A stretch of DNA of 56,882 nucleotides from Chryseomicrobium aureum (GTDB taxonomy: Bacteria > Bacillota > Bacilli > Bacillales_A > Planococcaceae): assembly GCF_016909155.1 (NCBI RefSeq), contig NZ_JAFBFG010000018.1:1-56882 (forward strand). Direction: 5' to 3'. Under the pieces are notes generated by a model. It worked only from the letters and a program-made list of their open reading frames with translations, searched no databases and was not told where the DNA came from. Made by a program: the position numbers and the translations under genes. Positions within the stretch are counted from its first letter, which is position 1, and the number at the start of each line of letters is the position of its first letter. Below, in pieces: positions 16,241 through 24,450 of the stretch.

Positions 16241-17115
16241 GAATCCATCTCCATAGGTTCCAGGCGATCCACGACTACCATGAGGAGACAAAGGCACCGA
16301 TCCAGCTACTCTGTCAGATACTTGAAGTATCACGGTCCGGCTATTACAAATGGTTGAACCATACACCGACGGACGAACAAAAAGAAAATGAATGGCTCCT
16401 TGGCGAGATCAAGAAGATGTTCCAAAAGTACAAGGGAATCCTCGGTTATCGACGAATCACGATGTTCATCAACCGTCAGTTCAAGAAGCGCTACAATCGC
16501 AAACGGATTCGTCGCCTAATGATTCGACTAAGCCTAAAATCTTTTATTCGTCGATCGAACGGCTACTGTACGAAGACGAGCTATGTCAACATCGAAGACA
16601 ACATCTTGAACCGAGACTTTACAGCGGAGCAGCCCAATCAGAAATGGGTGACGGACATCACGCACCTGCATTACGGTCTTGGGAACAAGGCTTATTTGAG
16701 TGTCATCAAAGACCTGTACGACGGGTCTGTCGTGGCCTATAAAATCGGTCGCTTCAACAACAATCCATTGGTGATGGAGACGCTGAGGGCAGCCTTGGAT
16801 GCGAACCCAGACGCGACGCCTCTACTTCATAGTGACCGAGGGTCACAGTATACATCGAAAGAATATCGACACATCACGACCCAGGCAGGGATCACGCGCA
16901 GTATGTCCCGTGTCGGAAAGTGTATCGACAATGCGCCAATGGAGAGCTTCTTTGGTCATTTCAAATGCGAGAGCTATGAATTGAAAAAGTACAAGAGTTA
17001 TGAAGACCTAGTCGAGGATATTGATCGCTATATGCGATTTTATAACGAGGAACGCTATCAACAGAAATTAAACAACCTGGCACCGATAGAGTATCGATAC
17101 CAGGTCGTAGCTTAG
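16201..17115 (+). CDS. IS orfB, DDE transposase catalytic part (right copy)
   Basis: It joins OrfA by -1 frameshift to make the transposase. From the codon at 16354 the triad is D101, D161 and E197 with D-35-E spacing. Upstream of that codon the frame carries the usual IS3 OrfB start region (VSRSGYYKWL). The catalytic core is of the rve integrase type. Nothing looks damaged in this copy. Confidence 0.93.
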   Translation, partial: AEGNRKEVQNARVGIHLHRFQAIHDYHEETKAPIQLLCQILEVSRSGYYKWLNHTPTDEQKENEWLLGEIKKMFQKYKGILGYRRITMFINRQFKKRYNRKRIRRLMIRLSLKSFIRRSNGYCTKTSYVNIEDNILNRDFTAEQPNQKWVTDITHLHYGLGNKAYLSVIKDLYDGSVVAYKIGRFNNNPLVMETLRAALDANPDATPLLHSDRGSQYTSKEYRHITTQAGITRSMSRVGKCIDNAPMESFFGHFKCESYELKKYKSYEDLVEDIDRYMRFYNEERYQQKLNNLAPIEYRYQVVA

Positions 17116-17163
17116 GTCAAACCTTTTTAATTTTTTACTGTCTACTTGACAGGGAGCAGTTCA

Positions 17164-17180
17164 CTTCGTCCTCCTGCTCC
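17164..17180 (-). terminator. Detached right half of the htrA terminator
   Basis: CTT (17164-17166) is the right target duplication. 17167-17178 (CGTCCTCCTGCT) is the arm complementary to 3625-3637. With the transposon in place, htrA has lost its own terminator and its transcript would read antisense into the IS. Confidence 0.8.
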
Positions 17181-17221
17181 CTGTGTAAATCTTTTGTGAA
17201 GTGAATTTAGTTATCCACATC

Positions 17222-18451
17222 TTATAATGCGTTGTTGTCTATCAGTTCCAATGTGAATTCTACAATCTCACCTTGGCGGTATACTTTCACATCCATTGTA
17301 TCGCCCACTTCTTTTTCTGTGTAGAGATATTGGCGAAGGTCGAGCATATTTTCAACCTTTTCTCCATCTAGTTCCACAATGACATCATATTGTTGCATGC
17401 CTGCTGCTGCAGCTGGAGAGTTATCAAACACTTCATCTACCACAACACCAGTTGTAATATCTTCTGGAAGTTTTAATGTTTCTTGCTGGTGGAAGGATGG
17501 AACTTGTTCCACATCGACGAGCGTCACTCCCATCGTCGGGCGTTTCACTTCACCGTTTTGTTCAAGGTCTTCAATGATTGGAATGGCTGAGTTGATTGGA
17601 ATCGCAAGTCCAATTCCTTCAACTGTTGTTGTCGAGATTTTCATCGAGTTGATTCCAATCAGTTGTCCCGCGATGTTGATCAATGCACCACCGCTGTTCC
17701 CTGGGTTGATTGCCGCATCTGTCTGAAGCACTTCTGTCTGCCAGTCTTGTTGTCCATCTTCGTTCAAGTCCACTGGGATGATACGTTCTTTCCCGGAAAG
17801 AATTCCTGTTGTGACCGACCCGAAGAAATCGAGGCCAAGTGGATTCCCGATTGCGATAACCGGTTCACCTTGCGTTAACGCATCCGAGTCTCCAAATTCA
17901 ATCACCGTTTCTACGTCCGTTGCGTCCATTTCAAGTACAGCTAAGTCGGTCCAAACGTCACTACCTACTAATTCAGCACTGACTTTTTTCCCGCCAGCAA
18001 GTGTCACTTCAATCGAGTTGGCTCCGTCCACTACGTGATGATTCGTCACGATAAATGCGCGGTCACCTTCGACTTTATAAATAACGCCAGATCCCGTACC
18101 TGCTTCTTGTTCACCGGACTGTTCGCTGCTCCAGAAATTATTCACTTCCTGCAAGTTCGTGATTCCGACGACTGCTGCCGAGGTCTTTTCAACAGCCGAG
18201 GTGATGTCTGTCGTGACTTCCGTGCTCACTTGCTCGGTCTGAGTGATGTTGCCTGCAGTGCGTGTTCCATTGTTCGGAAGGGCGCTCTGCAAGCTCGGCA
18301 TCATGAACCAAAGTAGCAATGCACCGACGAGTACTCCGGAAAGTCCCGCTAAAAAGTAGCCGGCAATTCCTCGTTTTTTCTCTGGTTTTTCTGAACGTTT
18401 TGGCGGCTGTGGATCTTCCGCGTACGGATTGTATGGTCTGTAATCATCCAT
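17222..18451 (-). CDS. htrA: HtrA-type membrane-anchored serine protease
   Basis: A DegP/HtrA protease that degrades or refolds misfolded exported proteins at the outer face of the membrane. A single membrane anchor lies at about residues 28-50. The trypsin-like domain has H139 (TNHHVV), D169 (WTDLA) and S253 (NPGNSGGAL). A C-terminal PDZ domain occupies about 305-400. ATG at 18451 has AAAGGAG nine bases upstream; the ATG at 18460 abuts the ribosome binding site and is rejected. It follows the walRKHIJ operon behind a terminator and has its own promoter with TTTTCATC repeats. In Bacillus the equivalent gene (yycK/htrC) has the same position. Confidence 0.93.
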   Translation of the reverse strand: MDDYRPYNPYAEDPQPPKRSEKPEKKRGIAGYFLAGLSGVLVGALLLWFMMPSLQSALPNNGTRTAGNITQTEQVSTEVTTDITSAVEKTSAAVVGITNLQEVNNFWSSEQSGEQEAGTGSGVIYKVEGDRAFIVTNHHVVDGANSIEVTLAGGKKVSAELVGSDVWTDLAVLEMDATDVETVIEFGDSDALTQGEPVIAIGNPLGLDFFGSVTTGILSGKERIIPVDLNEDGQQDWQTEVLQTDAAINPGNSGGALINIAGQLIGINSMKISTTTVEGIGLAIPINSAIPIIEDLEQNGEVKRPTMGVTLVDVEQVPSFHQQETLKLPEDITTGVVVDEVFDNSPAAAAGMQQYDVIVELDGEKVENMLDLRQYLYTEKEVGDTMDVKVYRQGEIVEFTLELIDNNAL

Positions 18452-18478
18452 CTTCGTCATCTCCTTTGTTGTACTGTA

Positions 18479-18519
18479 TACGTATACTGTACCCTAAAAA
18501 GATGAAAATTAGATGAAAA
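18479..18519 (-). promoter_or_regulatory. htrA promoter region with CssR-like octamers
   Basis: On the minus strand TTTTCATC occurs twice, 11 bp apart (18519-18512 and 18508-18501). B. subtilis htrA and htrB promoters carry repeated TTTTCATA octamers linked to CssRS control. A -35 TTTTCA with a -10 TATACG 16 bp downstream is possible. The near-palindrome around GTATACGTATAC (18475-18486) follows. Confidence 0.5.
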
Positions 18520-18533
18520 TTGCTTAAAAGTTT

Positions 18534-18571
18534 ATTAAAAAAAACAGCCCCCTGATTCTAGGAGACTGTTT
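18534..18571 (-). terminator. Terminator of the walRKHIJ operon
   Basis: Arms 18560-18571 and 18542-18553 pair over 12 positions with G-U pairs, followed by a T run on the minus strand, 10 bp past the walJ stop. Confidence 0.85.
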
Positions 18572-18580
18572 CGAGACTAC

Positions 18581-19369
18581 TTATACTTCCACAAGCGGTG
18601 TTGGAATTTCTGCGTCGGTGCCGTGCAAATGCACATACTCACCAGCGATGATTCCGCACGAGCGCAGCGTTTGTTCAACGCTCATCTGTGCAAGGTCTTT
18701 CATATTGTTGTCTTTACTTAAATGCGACAGGTAGATCTGCGTCGGCTTCAAATCGACCACTTCGCTCATCGCAACAGCCGCGTCTTCGTTTGAAACGTGA
18801 CCGACGTCTGAAAGAATGCGGCGTTTGACAGACCAAGGATAGCGGCCCATCTGCAGCATCCCCACGTCGTGGTTGCTTTCAAACACAAACGCATCAGAGC
18901 CTTTGATGTAGCCTTTCATCCGGTCACTGACATACCCCGTGTCGGTGATAAGCGCGAGCTTTCTGCCGTTCTCGTGAAACACGTAGAACATCGGCTCGGC
19001 TGCATCGTGGGATACTTGGAACGATTGGATGTCGAGTCCACCGAATGTTTTGACCGTCTCCATATCGAACTGGAAGCGCTGGTCGGTCGGGATGACACCG
19101 AGGTGATGGTCCATCGCCTGCCACGTCTTCGCGTTCGCATAAATTGGCACTTTATATTTGCGGGCCATGACGCCTAGCCCTTTTATATGATCACTGTGTT
19201 CATGCGTGACTAAGATTCCGCTCAACTTGCGGGCATCTCGGTCGATTTGCTGAAACAACTGCTCCATTTTCTTTCCGCTCAGTCCGGCATCTACTAAAAA
19301 GGAGTGCTCCTCGTTTTCAACGTAAATGGCGTTGCCGGTACTGCCGCTCGCCAATACACTAAATCTCAT
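18581..19369 (-). CDS. walJ: WalJ (YycJ) MBL-fold hydrolase
   Basis: A 262-residue metallo-beta-lactamase-fold protein, last gene of the wal operon. The zinc motif THEHSDH is at about residues 55-61, with further ligands in VSHDAAE, LITDTG and a C-terminal LSHLSKDN. WalJ family proteins are linked to coordination of cell-wall metabolism with DNA replication or repair, and their biochemical substrate is not settled. It starts 5 bp after walI stops. Its length and motifs match the family. Confidence 0.95.
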   Translation of the reverse strand: MRFSVLASGSTGNAIYVENEEHSFLVDAGLSGKKMEQLFQQIDRDARKLSGILVTHEHSDHIKGLGVMARKYKVPIYANAKTWQAMDHHLGVIPTDQRFQFDMETVKTFGGLDIQSFQVSHDAAEPMFYVFHENGRKLALITDTGYVSDRMKGYIKGSDAFVFESNHDVGMLQMGRYPWSVKRRILSDVGHVSNEDAAVAMSEVVDLKPTQIYLSHLSKDNNMKDLAQMSVEQTLRSCGIIAGEYVHLHGTDAEIPTPLVEV

Positions 19370-19374
19370 GCTGA

Positions 19375-20190
19375 TTACTCCTCTGTATCTTCTGACTCTA
19401 CTGCATCAATCGGGATGTCGAGAATTCGACTGTCGATTGCATTGACGAAGTACTCTTCCATTGTACCATCTGCCAGCTCAACCTTCACGGCCCATGTTGG
19501 CGAAAACACCTGTGTCTCCCCGAGCTGTGCGAGAGTCGAATAGCCAAGGCTGACTTCCGTCACTTCCGCTCCTGGAAGAATTAACGAGCGGTTGTACAGC
19601 ACTTCAATGGCACTCATGTACGTGATCAAGCTACGTTCTTCGTTATAGTCTTCGAGGTCTTCGAGGTATGTCTGTGTGAACCCCGTCACTTCGCCTTCTT
19701 CATTCCAGCGAACCAAGATGAATGCACGCGAATTGTGGTACACGCTACGGTCATTTACTTGTTGGAACAGGAGGGCTGTGTTCGTCTCTGAATCGGTCGA
19801 CCAGATCTTATAGTCCTGGCCTTCGTGTGCATGTTCCTGTACAACACTTTCCACTGTCATGTCACCTTCTACGGAAACTGGCTCAACTAGTTCCACTTCC
19901 AGGATCCCATCCGTTGATGACCTCACGTCTGCATTCGGTAGCTGTTCTAATTCATCTGGAGTGAAATTGTGCACAGTTCCCGATACGTAAGCGACGTTTG
20001 TCGGCATGTTGGTCAGCCTCGGCACCGTGATGGAATCTGCAGCGAGACGTTCTTCAAACGATGTCGAGCCTTCGAGCGTGCTTTGAAGACCGATGGATTC
20101 GTTGTAACGGTCCACATACAGCGACATCAAAAACACGTTCAAGATGGAGAACACGACGATGAAAATAGTTTTGGTTCTACTCCAATCCAA
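19375..20190 (-). CDS. walI: WalI (YycI), membrane modulator of WalK
   Basis: A single-pass membrane protein whose transmembrane helix contacts WalK and, with WalH, restrains the kinase. The anchor is at about residues 5-25 ([19 protein letters not shown]), followed by an extracellular domain. The start is TTG at 20190: GGAGG lies eight bases upstream and the product then begins [10 protein letters not shown], matching the WalI family start. The longer open frame to 20265 has no support. It overlaps the end of walH by 14 bp, so translation is coupled. Confidence 0.92.
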   Translation of the reverse strand: MDWSRTKTIFIVVFSILNVFLMSLYVDRYNESIGLQSTLEGSTSFEERLAADSITVPRLTNMPTNVAYVSGTVHNFTPDELEQLPNADVRSSTDGILEVELVEPVSVEGDMTVESVVQEHAHEGQDYKIWSTDSETNTALLFQQVNDRSVYHNSRAFILVRWNEEGEVTGFTQTYLEDLEDYNEERSLITYMSAIEVLYNRSLILPGAEVTEVSLGYSTLAQLGETQVFSPTWAVKVELADGTMEEYFVNAIDSRILDIPIDAVESEDTEE

Positions 20191-21511
20191 TCGCGCCACC
20201 TCCTGACAGTTCTGGTGTGATTCGCACCCATGTCTCATTGACTTGATAGAACCAGTACGGCTCAAGCGTCAAAATCGGTTGGGACGAATCGCGTCGGACG
20301 TAGTAGCCCGGTTTGATATCCGTCACAAGATTGATATCTACAGATGCTTGGGAAATCAAGTAATCGTAAATGTACTGACCAGACGGCAACTGCTTACGTG
20401 TCGTGCGGAAAGGTGATGACTGGTTCAGCGTGTAGTACGGACGAATGTAACGGTAGACCTGATCAAGTCCCCAGTACTGCGTCATGTCTGTTGCCATTGT
20501 GTCACTAAACACGGGTAGCCCTTTCAAATGCATCTGGAAGTTGATCTGCTGACCACGCGCATTGATGCGACTCAAGCGGTAATCATCCGTCCATCCCTCG
20601 TGTTCGTTGACGAACTCGATGCTATCCGTGACCAGTGTCGCCGAGTCTCCTGGAAGCTCCGTTTCCGAGGCCGGGTGCACGTAACTGATTCGACGCGGTG
20701 CATAATCGATGTTCATCAGCGCACTATCGTCTGTATACTGCTGGGACGAAACGCCAACCGGATTACTGCGTACAAGGTTCGGATTTGTAAATAACGCATT
20801 TTTGAACTTTTCCGGGGAAATCTCTTCTAATCCGAATGTATATTCTTCAAGTGGCACTTGAACAGATGACACATAAAGCGACTGCAAACTATCTCGTACA
20901 ATTTCATTGAACACTGGCAATCTGCGGTCCATATCTTCTACACGATTCAAGAATTCTGCAACATCCACATCCGCGACATCCGAGCGGAATACGCGCTGTG
21001 AGACGGTGTTGATAAATTTCACGTGAATCGACAGGTCTCCGTCTCCATTTTCCCAGTGCACAATCATATGGTTGAACGAAAAGTCTGGAATGGCTTGGTC
21101 GCTAAACGGAATGATCTGACGGAAACTTTGAATCGGGATTTCTGTCGGGTAATAAAAGACAAGTTGATTTGTATCGCGAATCATTTCATTGAGTTGGTCC
21201 GTCGTCGCTTCATTATTGATCAGCTGCGGCGGGTTCAAAGTCCACATACGCATGATGCCCATCAAGCCATCCATCTCGCTCGACTGTAGGGAACCTTTCA
21301 TCGCCGAAGCGCCCGTATAACTAATCAACATGCGGTACGGTTTGATGACGTCACTCGTCCGCTTCTTTTCCGCAATCGCAATATCGACGACTGGTGTATC
21401 CTCAAGTGTTGCGTAAGGCGGTGTATACGTCCAGATGGAGAACGTCAAGAGCACACTGAGGGCAATCAAGATGACAAGAACGGCACTTTTTACATGTTCC
21501 AGATATCTCAT
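20177..21511 (-). CDS. walH: WalH (YycH), membrane modulator of WalK
   Basis: A 444-residue protein with one N-terminal membrane helix (about residues 8-28, AVLVILIALSVLLTFSIW) and a large extracellular domain. It works with WalI to modulate WalK in the membrane. ATG at 21511 overlaps the walK stop in an ATGA arrangement, which is the usual coupling in this operon. An in-frame GTG at 21517 is closer to the GGAG and is an alternative. Length and position match the family. Confidence 0.93.
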   Translation of the reverse strand: MRYLEHVKSAVLVILIALSVLLTFSIWTYTPPYATLEDTPVVDIAIAEKKRTSDVIKPYRMLISYTGASAMKGSLQSSEMDGLMGIMRMWTLNPPQLINNEATTDQLNEMIRDTNQLVFYYPTEIPIQSFRQIIPFSDQAIPDFSFNHMIVHWENGDGDLSIHVKFINTVSQRVFRSDVADVDVAEFLNRVEDMDRRLPVFNEIVRDSLQSLYVSSVQVPLEEYTFGLEEISPEKFKNALFTNPNLVRSNPVGVSSQQYTDDSALMNIDYAPRRISYVHPASETELPGDSATLVTDSIEFVNEHEGWTDDYRLSRINARGQQINFQMHLKGLPVFSDTMATDMTQYWGLDQVYRYIRPYYTLNQSSPFRTTRKQLPSGQYIYDYLISQASVDINLVTDIKPGYYVRRDSSQPILTLEPYWFYQVNETWVRITPELSGGGAIGLE

Positions 21512-23328
21512 TCCCACTCACTCTCCTCTGGCTCGACGTGCAGCGTAAAGAAGATGTTTGTTCCGTAGCCCTCTTCACTTTCTGCCCAAATTTTCCCACC
21601 ATGCGCTTCAATCATCTCGCGCGCAATCGCAAGTCCAAGACCCGTACCACCCATAGAGCGGGCACGCGCACGGTCCACACGGTAGAAACGTTCAAAGATT
21701 TTATCGACATTCTCTTTAGGAATTCCCATCCCGTCATCCGAGATCATAACCTGCATCATTTCGTCTTTGACCGTAAAGCCAAAGCGCACTGTTCCCCCGT
21801 CTGGTGAGTACTTCAGCGCGTTCGAGATGATGTTGTCGATCACTTGCGTCAATTTGTCTGGGTCGATGGCAACAAAATACTCTTTTTCCGGAAGCATACG
21901 TGAGAACGACACATTTTGAGACTTCGACATTTCAAAGCGGTCGATAATGCGGTGGAAGAACTGGTTGAAGTTTATGACCTCTATGTTAAGATCGTAGTCT
22001 CGGCTATCCATTTTCGAAAGTTGGAGCAAGTCATTTACAAGACGAATCATCCGGGCCGTCTCAGTCTGCGTAACACCTAAGAAGTTCGGGGCAATCGTCT
22101 CATCTTTCCAAGCACCTTCAGCAAGCGCTTCAAGATAGCTGCTCATCGTTGTCAGTGGCGTACGTAACTCATGCGAAACGTTCGCAACGAATTCCCGGCG
22201 TTCCATATCAATCTTCTCCTGCTCGGTCACGTCATGCAGGACGGCAATCAGACCATTCACAAAACCGGTCTCTTTCTGAATAACAGAGAAGTTTGCGCGT
22301 AAAATATACGGCATGTCATAGGTGCTGTAGTTCAGCGACATCGGTTCTTGTTGATGAATCAAGTCTTCAAATGTCGTGTCTTCTTCAATCGTCAGGACAG
22401 ATGTGATTGGACGATTAAGGACGCTGTCGCGGTTTACATTGAGTAACTCCAGTGCCGGATCATTGATTAGGATTACGCGGCCTTTGCGGTCAGTCGCAAT
22501 AACCCCATCTGTCATATTCGCAAGAACGGATGCAAGCTTTCGCCGTTCGGCATCGGTCGTCGATTGGGCTTCTTGTAATCGATTCGTTAAATGGTTAAAG
22601 GCAATCGCAAGCTGCCCGATCTCATCGTCTCCGTAGACTTTAACTTTACGCGAGAAATTCCCACGCGCCATGGCTTGCGCTTGTTTTCGCATATCGGAAA
22701 TCGGATGCGTGATCGTGCGGGCGATAAAAATACCAAGGATAATGGTGATACCGAGAGAGACAGCTGTTCCTCCGGCTAAAATCTGATTGATCTCATCCAT
22801 CTGGCTAAACACTTTTTCAATGTCTGATTCAACGTACAGTGCGCCGATTACATTGCCTTGAGAGGTGATCGGTGTAGCGAGGATCCAGATTCGCTCGCGG
22901 GTTACTTTATCGAGGGAAATCATACTCTCTGGATTTTCTGAGCTGATTGTCCGGCGTACTAGCTCATCAACCGAACGTTGCCCGACGATGCTTTGATTTT
23001 CATTGTCTGAGGTCCCGAGGATTTGATAGCGGTCATCGATGACACGAATCTCGTTGATGTCACTCGAATTTAAGCCAGCCAAAATAGAACGCAGACTTTG
23101 TTCGGTCGTCGCGTCCTCTTCGCCTCGTTCTCGTATCAGTTCTTCGCGCACGCTAAACTCCATGAGTCCGACACGTTCGGTGACGGAATCCTGGAAGTTG
23201 TTGCGGAAAGATTCTTCGAGCTCTCGTACGAAATAGAGCCCGATAATCTGCATCGCGATCAATATTAATAAAATATAAATCAACACGATTTTAACGTGAA
23301 TTGATTTAAAAAAGCCTACTCTATGCAT
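21508..23328 (-). CDS. walK: WalK sensor histidine kinase
   Basis: This is the essential kinase of the WalRK system, which adjusts peptidoglycan hydrolase expression. Two membrane helices (about 12-33 and 184-204) enclose an extracellular sensor domain. HAMP (205-257), PAS (262-370), HisKA with the phosphorylated H386 (ANVSHELRTP) and an HATPase domain with NALKYSPDGG, DDGMGIP and GGTGLGLAI follow. The 606-residue length is normal. It lies 8 bp after walR in the operon walR-walK-walH-walI-walJ. Confidence 0.97.
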   Translation of the reverse strand: MHRVGFFKSIHVKIVLIYILLILIAMQIIGLYFVRELEESFRNNFQDSVTERVGLMEFSVREELIRERGEEDATTEQSLRSILAGLNSSDINEIRVIDDRYQILGTSDNENQSIVGQRSVDELVRRTISSENPESMISLDKVTRERIWILATPITSQGNVIGALYVESDIEKVFSQMDEINQILAGGTAVSLGITIILGIFIARTITHPISDMRKQAQAMARGNFSRKVKVYGDDEIGQLAIAFNHLTNRLQEAQSTTDAERRKLASVLANMTDGVIATDRKGRVILINDPALELLNVNRDSVLNRPITSVLTIEEDTTFEDLIHQQEPMSLNYSTYDMPYILRANFSVIQKETGFVNGLIAVLHDVTEQEKIDMERREFVANVSHELRTPLTTMSSYLEALAEGAWKDETIAPNFLGVTQTETARMIRLVNDLLQLSKMDSRDYDLNIEVINFNQFFHRIIDRFEMSKSQNVSFSRMLPEKEYFVAIDPDKLTQVIDNIISNALKYSPDGGTVRFGFTVKDEMMQVMISDDGMGIPKENVDKIFERFYRVDRARARSMGGTGLGLAIAREMIEAHGGKIWAESEEGYGTNIFFTLHVEPEESEWE

Positions 23329-23336
23329 GAATGTTC

Positions 23337-24044
23337 CTACTCCTGTTCAGGACTGCGCAGGTAATATCCCACTCCACGGCGTGTCACAATCCAGTTTGGA
23401 TGACTTGGATTATCTTCAATCTTTTCACGCAGGCGACGAATCGTCACATCGACTGTGCGCACGTCCCCGAAGTAATCATAACCCCATACCGTTTGCAGTA
23501 AGTGTTCACGTGTCATCACTTGGCCTGTATGTTTCGCCAAGTAGTGCAGCAGTTCAAATTCGCGGTGTGTCAGCTCAATCGCTTCATCCCGCTTCATCAC
23601 CATATAGGCATCTGGCTGAATCGTTAGCGGTCCGATGTGGATATCATTCGAACTCGCTTCCATATCTTCAGCCGGCACGACTTGCGAGCGACGCATGTTG
23701 GCTTTCACGCGCGCAATAAGTTCACGCGTCGAGAATGGCTTTGTGACATAATCGTCTGCCCCAAGCTCAAGTCCGAGTACTTTATCAATCTCAGAGTCTT
23801 TTGCTGTCAGCATAATAATCGGAAATTCATACTTCTTGCGGACTTCACGGCACACTTCCATACCGTCACGCCCCGGAAGCATGATATCAAGTAACATTAG
23901 ATCGGGTTGGAAGGCTTCAACTTTCTCAAGCGCTTCGTCCCCATCATAGGCACATTCCACTTGGTAGCCTTCTTTTTTTAAGTTAAACTGCAGAATGTCT
24001 GCAATCGGTTTTTCGTCATCTACGACGAGAATCTTCTTATTCAT
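23337..24044 (-). CDS. walR: WalR response regulator
   Basis: An OmpR/PhoB-type transcription factor controlling cell-wall hydrolase genes. The receiver domain has the acidic pocket D9/D10, phosphorylated D53 ([11 protein letters not shown]) and K102-type TKPF. The C-terminal winged helix includes [13 protein letters not shown] and [14 protein letters not shown]. At 235 residues it is full length. GGAGGAG precedes the ATG. The upstream 400 bp are unusually rich in repeats and a Noc-binding palindrome (24170-24183). Confidence 0.97.
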   Translation of the reverse strand: MNKKILVVDDEKPIADILQFNLKKEGYQVECAYDGDEALEKVEAFQPDLMLLDIMLPGRDGMEVCREVRKKYEFPIIMLTAKDSEIDKVLGLELGADDYVTKPFSTRELIARVKANMRRSQVVPAEDMEASSNDIHIGPLTIQPDAYMVMKRDEAIELTHREFELLHYLAKHTGQVMTREHLLQTVWGYDYFGDVRTVDVTIRRLREKIEDNPSHPNWIVTRRGVGYYLRSPEQE

Positions 24045-24169
24045 AGTTCGTTCTCCTCCATCATTCGTTCAGACTTCCCCTATTTTCTAGTTCTCTACTA
24101 TCCTTAACAATACCATGCCCACGCTATTTTCGCATTTTATTTCCCATTCCTGTCGAAAATGGTCGTATT

Positions 24170-24183
24170 ATTTCCCGGGAAAT
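24170..24183. promoter_or_regulatory. Noc-binding site (NBS)
   Basis: The palindrome ATTTCCCGGGAAAT is identical to the consensus bound by B. subtilis Noc. A noc gene is in this window at 39639-40529. The site is about 125 bp upstream of walR. Confidence 0.8.
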
Positions 24184-24189
24184 ATTCTC

Positions 24190-24226
24190 TTTAGATGTGT
24201 AGAACGATACTCTAGAAACTGAGCGG
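24190..24226 (+). repeat. Copy of an intergenic repeat family (walR upstream)
   Basis: These 37 bases match about 30 of 37 positions of the unit between rnpA and rpmH (46949 downward on the minus strand), starting TTTAGATGTG and containing ACTCTAGAAACT. Confidence 0.65.
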
Positions 24227-24232
24227 GCGTTC

Positions 24233-24316
24233 TTCTACCGAAACCGATATTTGTTCTACCGAATCGCACTTTTATTCTACCCAAACCGGAATTTCTTCTA
24301 CCGAAGTCATGTTATG
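24233..24316 (+). repeat. Four tandem 21-bp repeats upstream of walR
   Basis: TTCTACC recurs at 24233, 24254, 24275 and 24296, exactly 21 bp apart, with the following bases close to CGAAACCGATATTTG. Two helical turns per unit would place a bound protein on one face of the DNA. Confidence 0.8.
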
Positions 24317-24415
24317 GAAACTAAATCCTCCACCACCGCCGTACACCATCACACCAAACCCCAATGTCCTAAGATCTTTCTAGCAAGCCCTTCACCAATA
24401 AGCCCTTCCTACAAC

Positions 24416-24442
24416 AAAAGCCGCCCAACCTCGGGCGGCTTT
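24416..24442 (-). terminator. Terminator of the M23 peptidase gene
   Basis: Perfect 10-base arms 24433-24442 and 24417-24426 with a 6-base loop, followed by TTTTG on the minus strand. Confidence 0.85.
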
Positions 24443-24450
24443 CCTATCTA

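Larger units (their letters stand above)
3644..17163. mobile_element. Composite IS150-like transposon (13.5 kb)
   Basis: Two IS copies of identical length (1,688 bp), both in plus orientation, bound foreign DNA. The outer flanks share CTT. Joining them with one CTT restores a clean intrinsic terminator for htrA and brings rlmH and htrA to their normal adjacency. This indicates that the whole block moved in as one unit. Cargo: a bicarbonate transport operon, a frameshifted beta-propeller gene and tnsC'-tnsD-tnsE of a Tn7-like element. Confidence 0.82.
15476..17163 (+). mobile_element. IS3-family (IS150-like) insertion sequence, right copy
   Basis: 1,688 bp, same orientation and ends as the left copy, with intact orfA, frameshift site and orfB. 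It cuts tnsC on its left and abuts the restored CTT and the htrA terminator arm on its right. Confidence 0.95.

Noticed and set aside
17664-18316. Several plus-strand open frames opposite htrA
   Set aside because: They are antisense shadows without start signals or recognisable proteins.
24233-24316. CRISPR array
   Set aside because: The repeats are tandem at 21 bp with no spacers and no cas genes.
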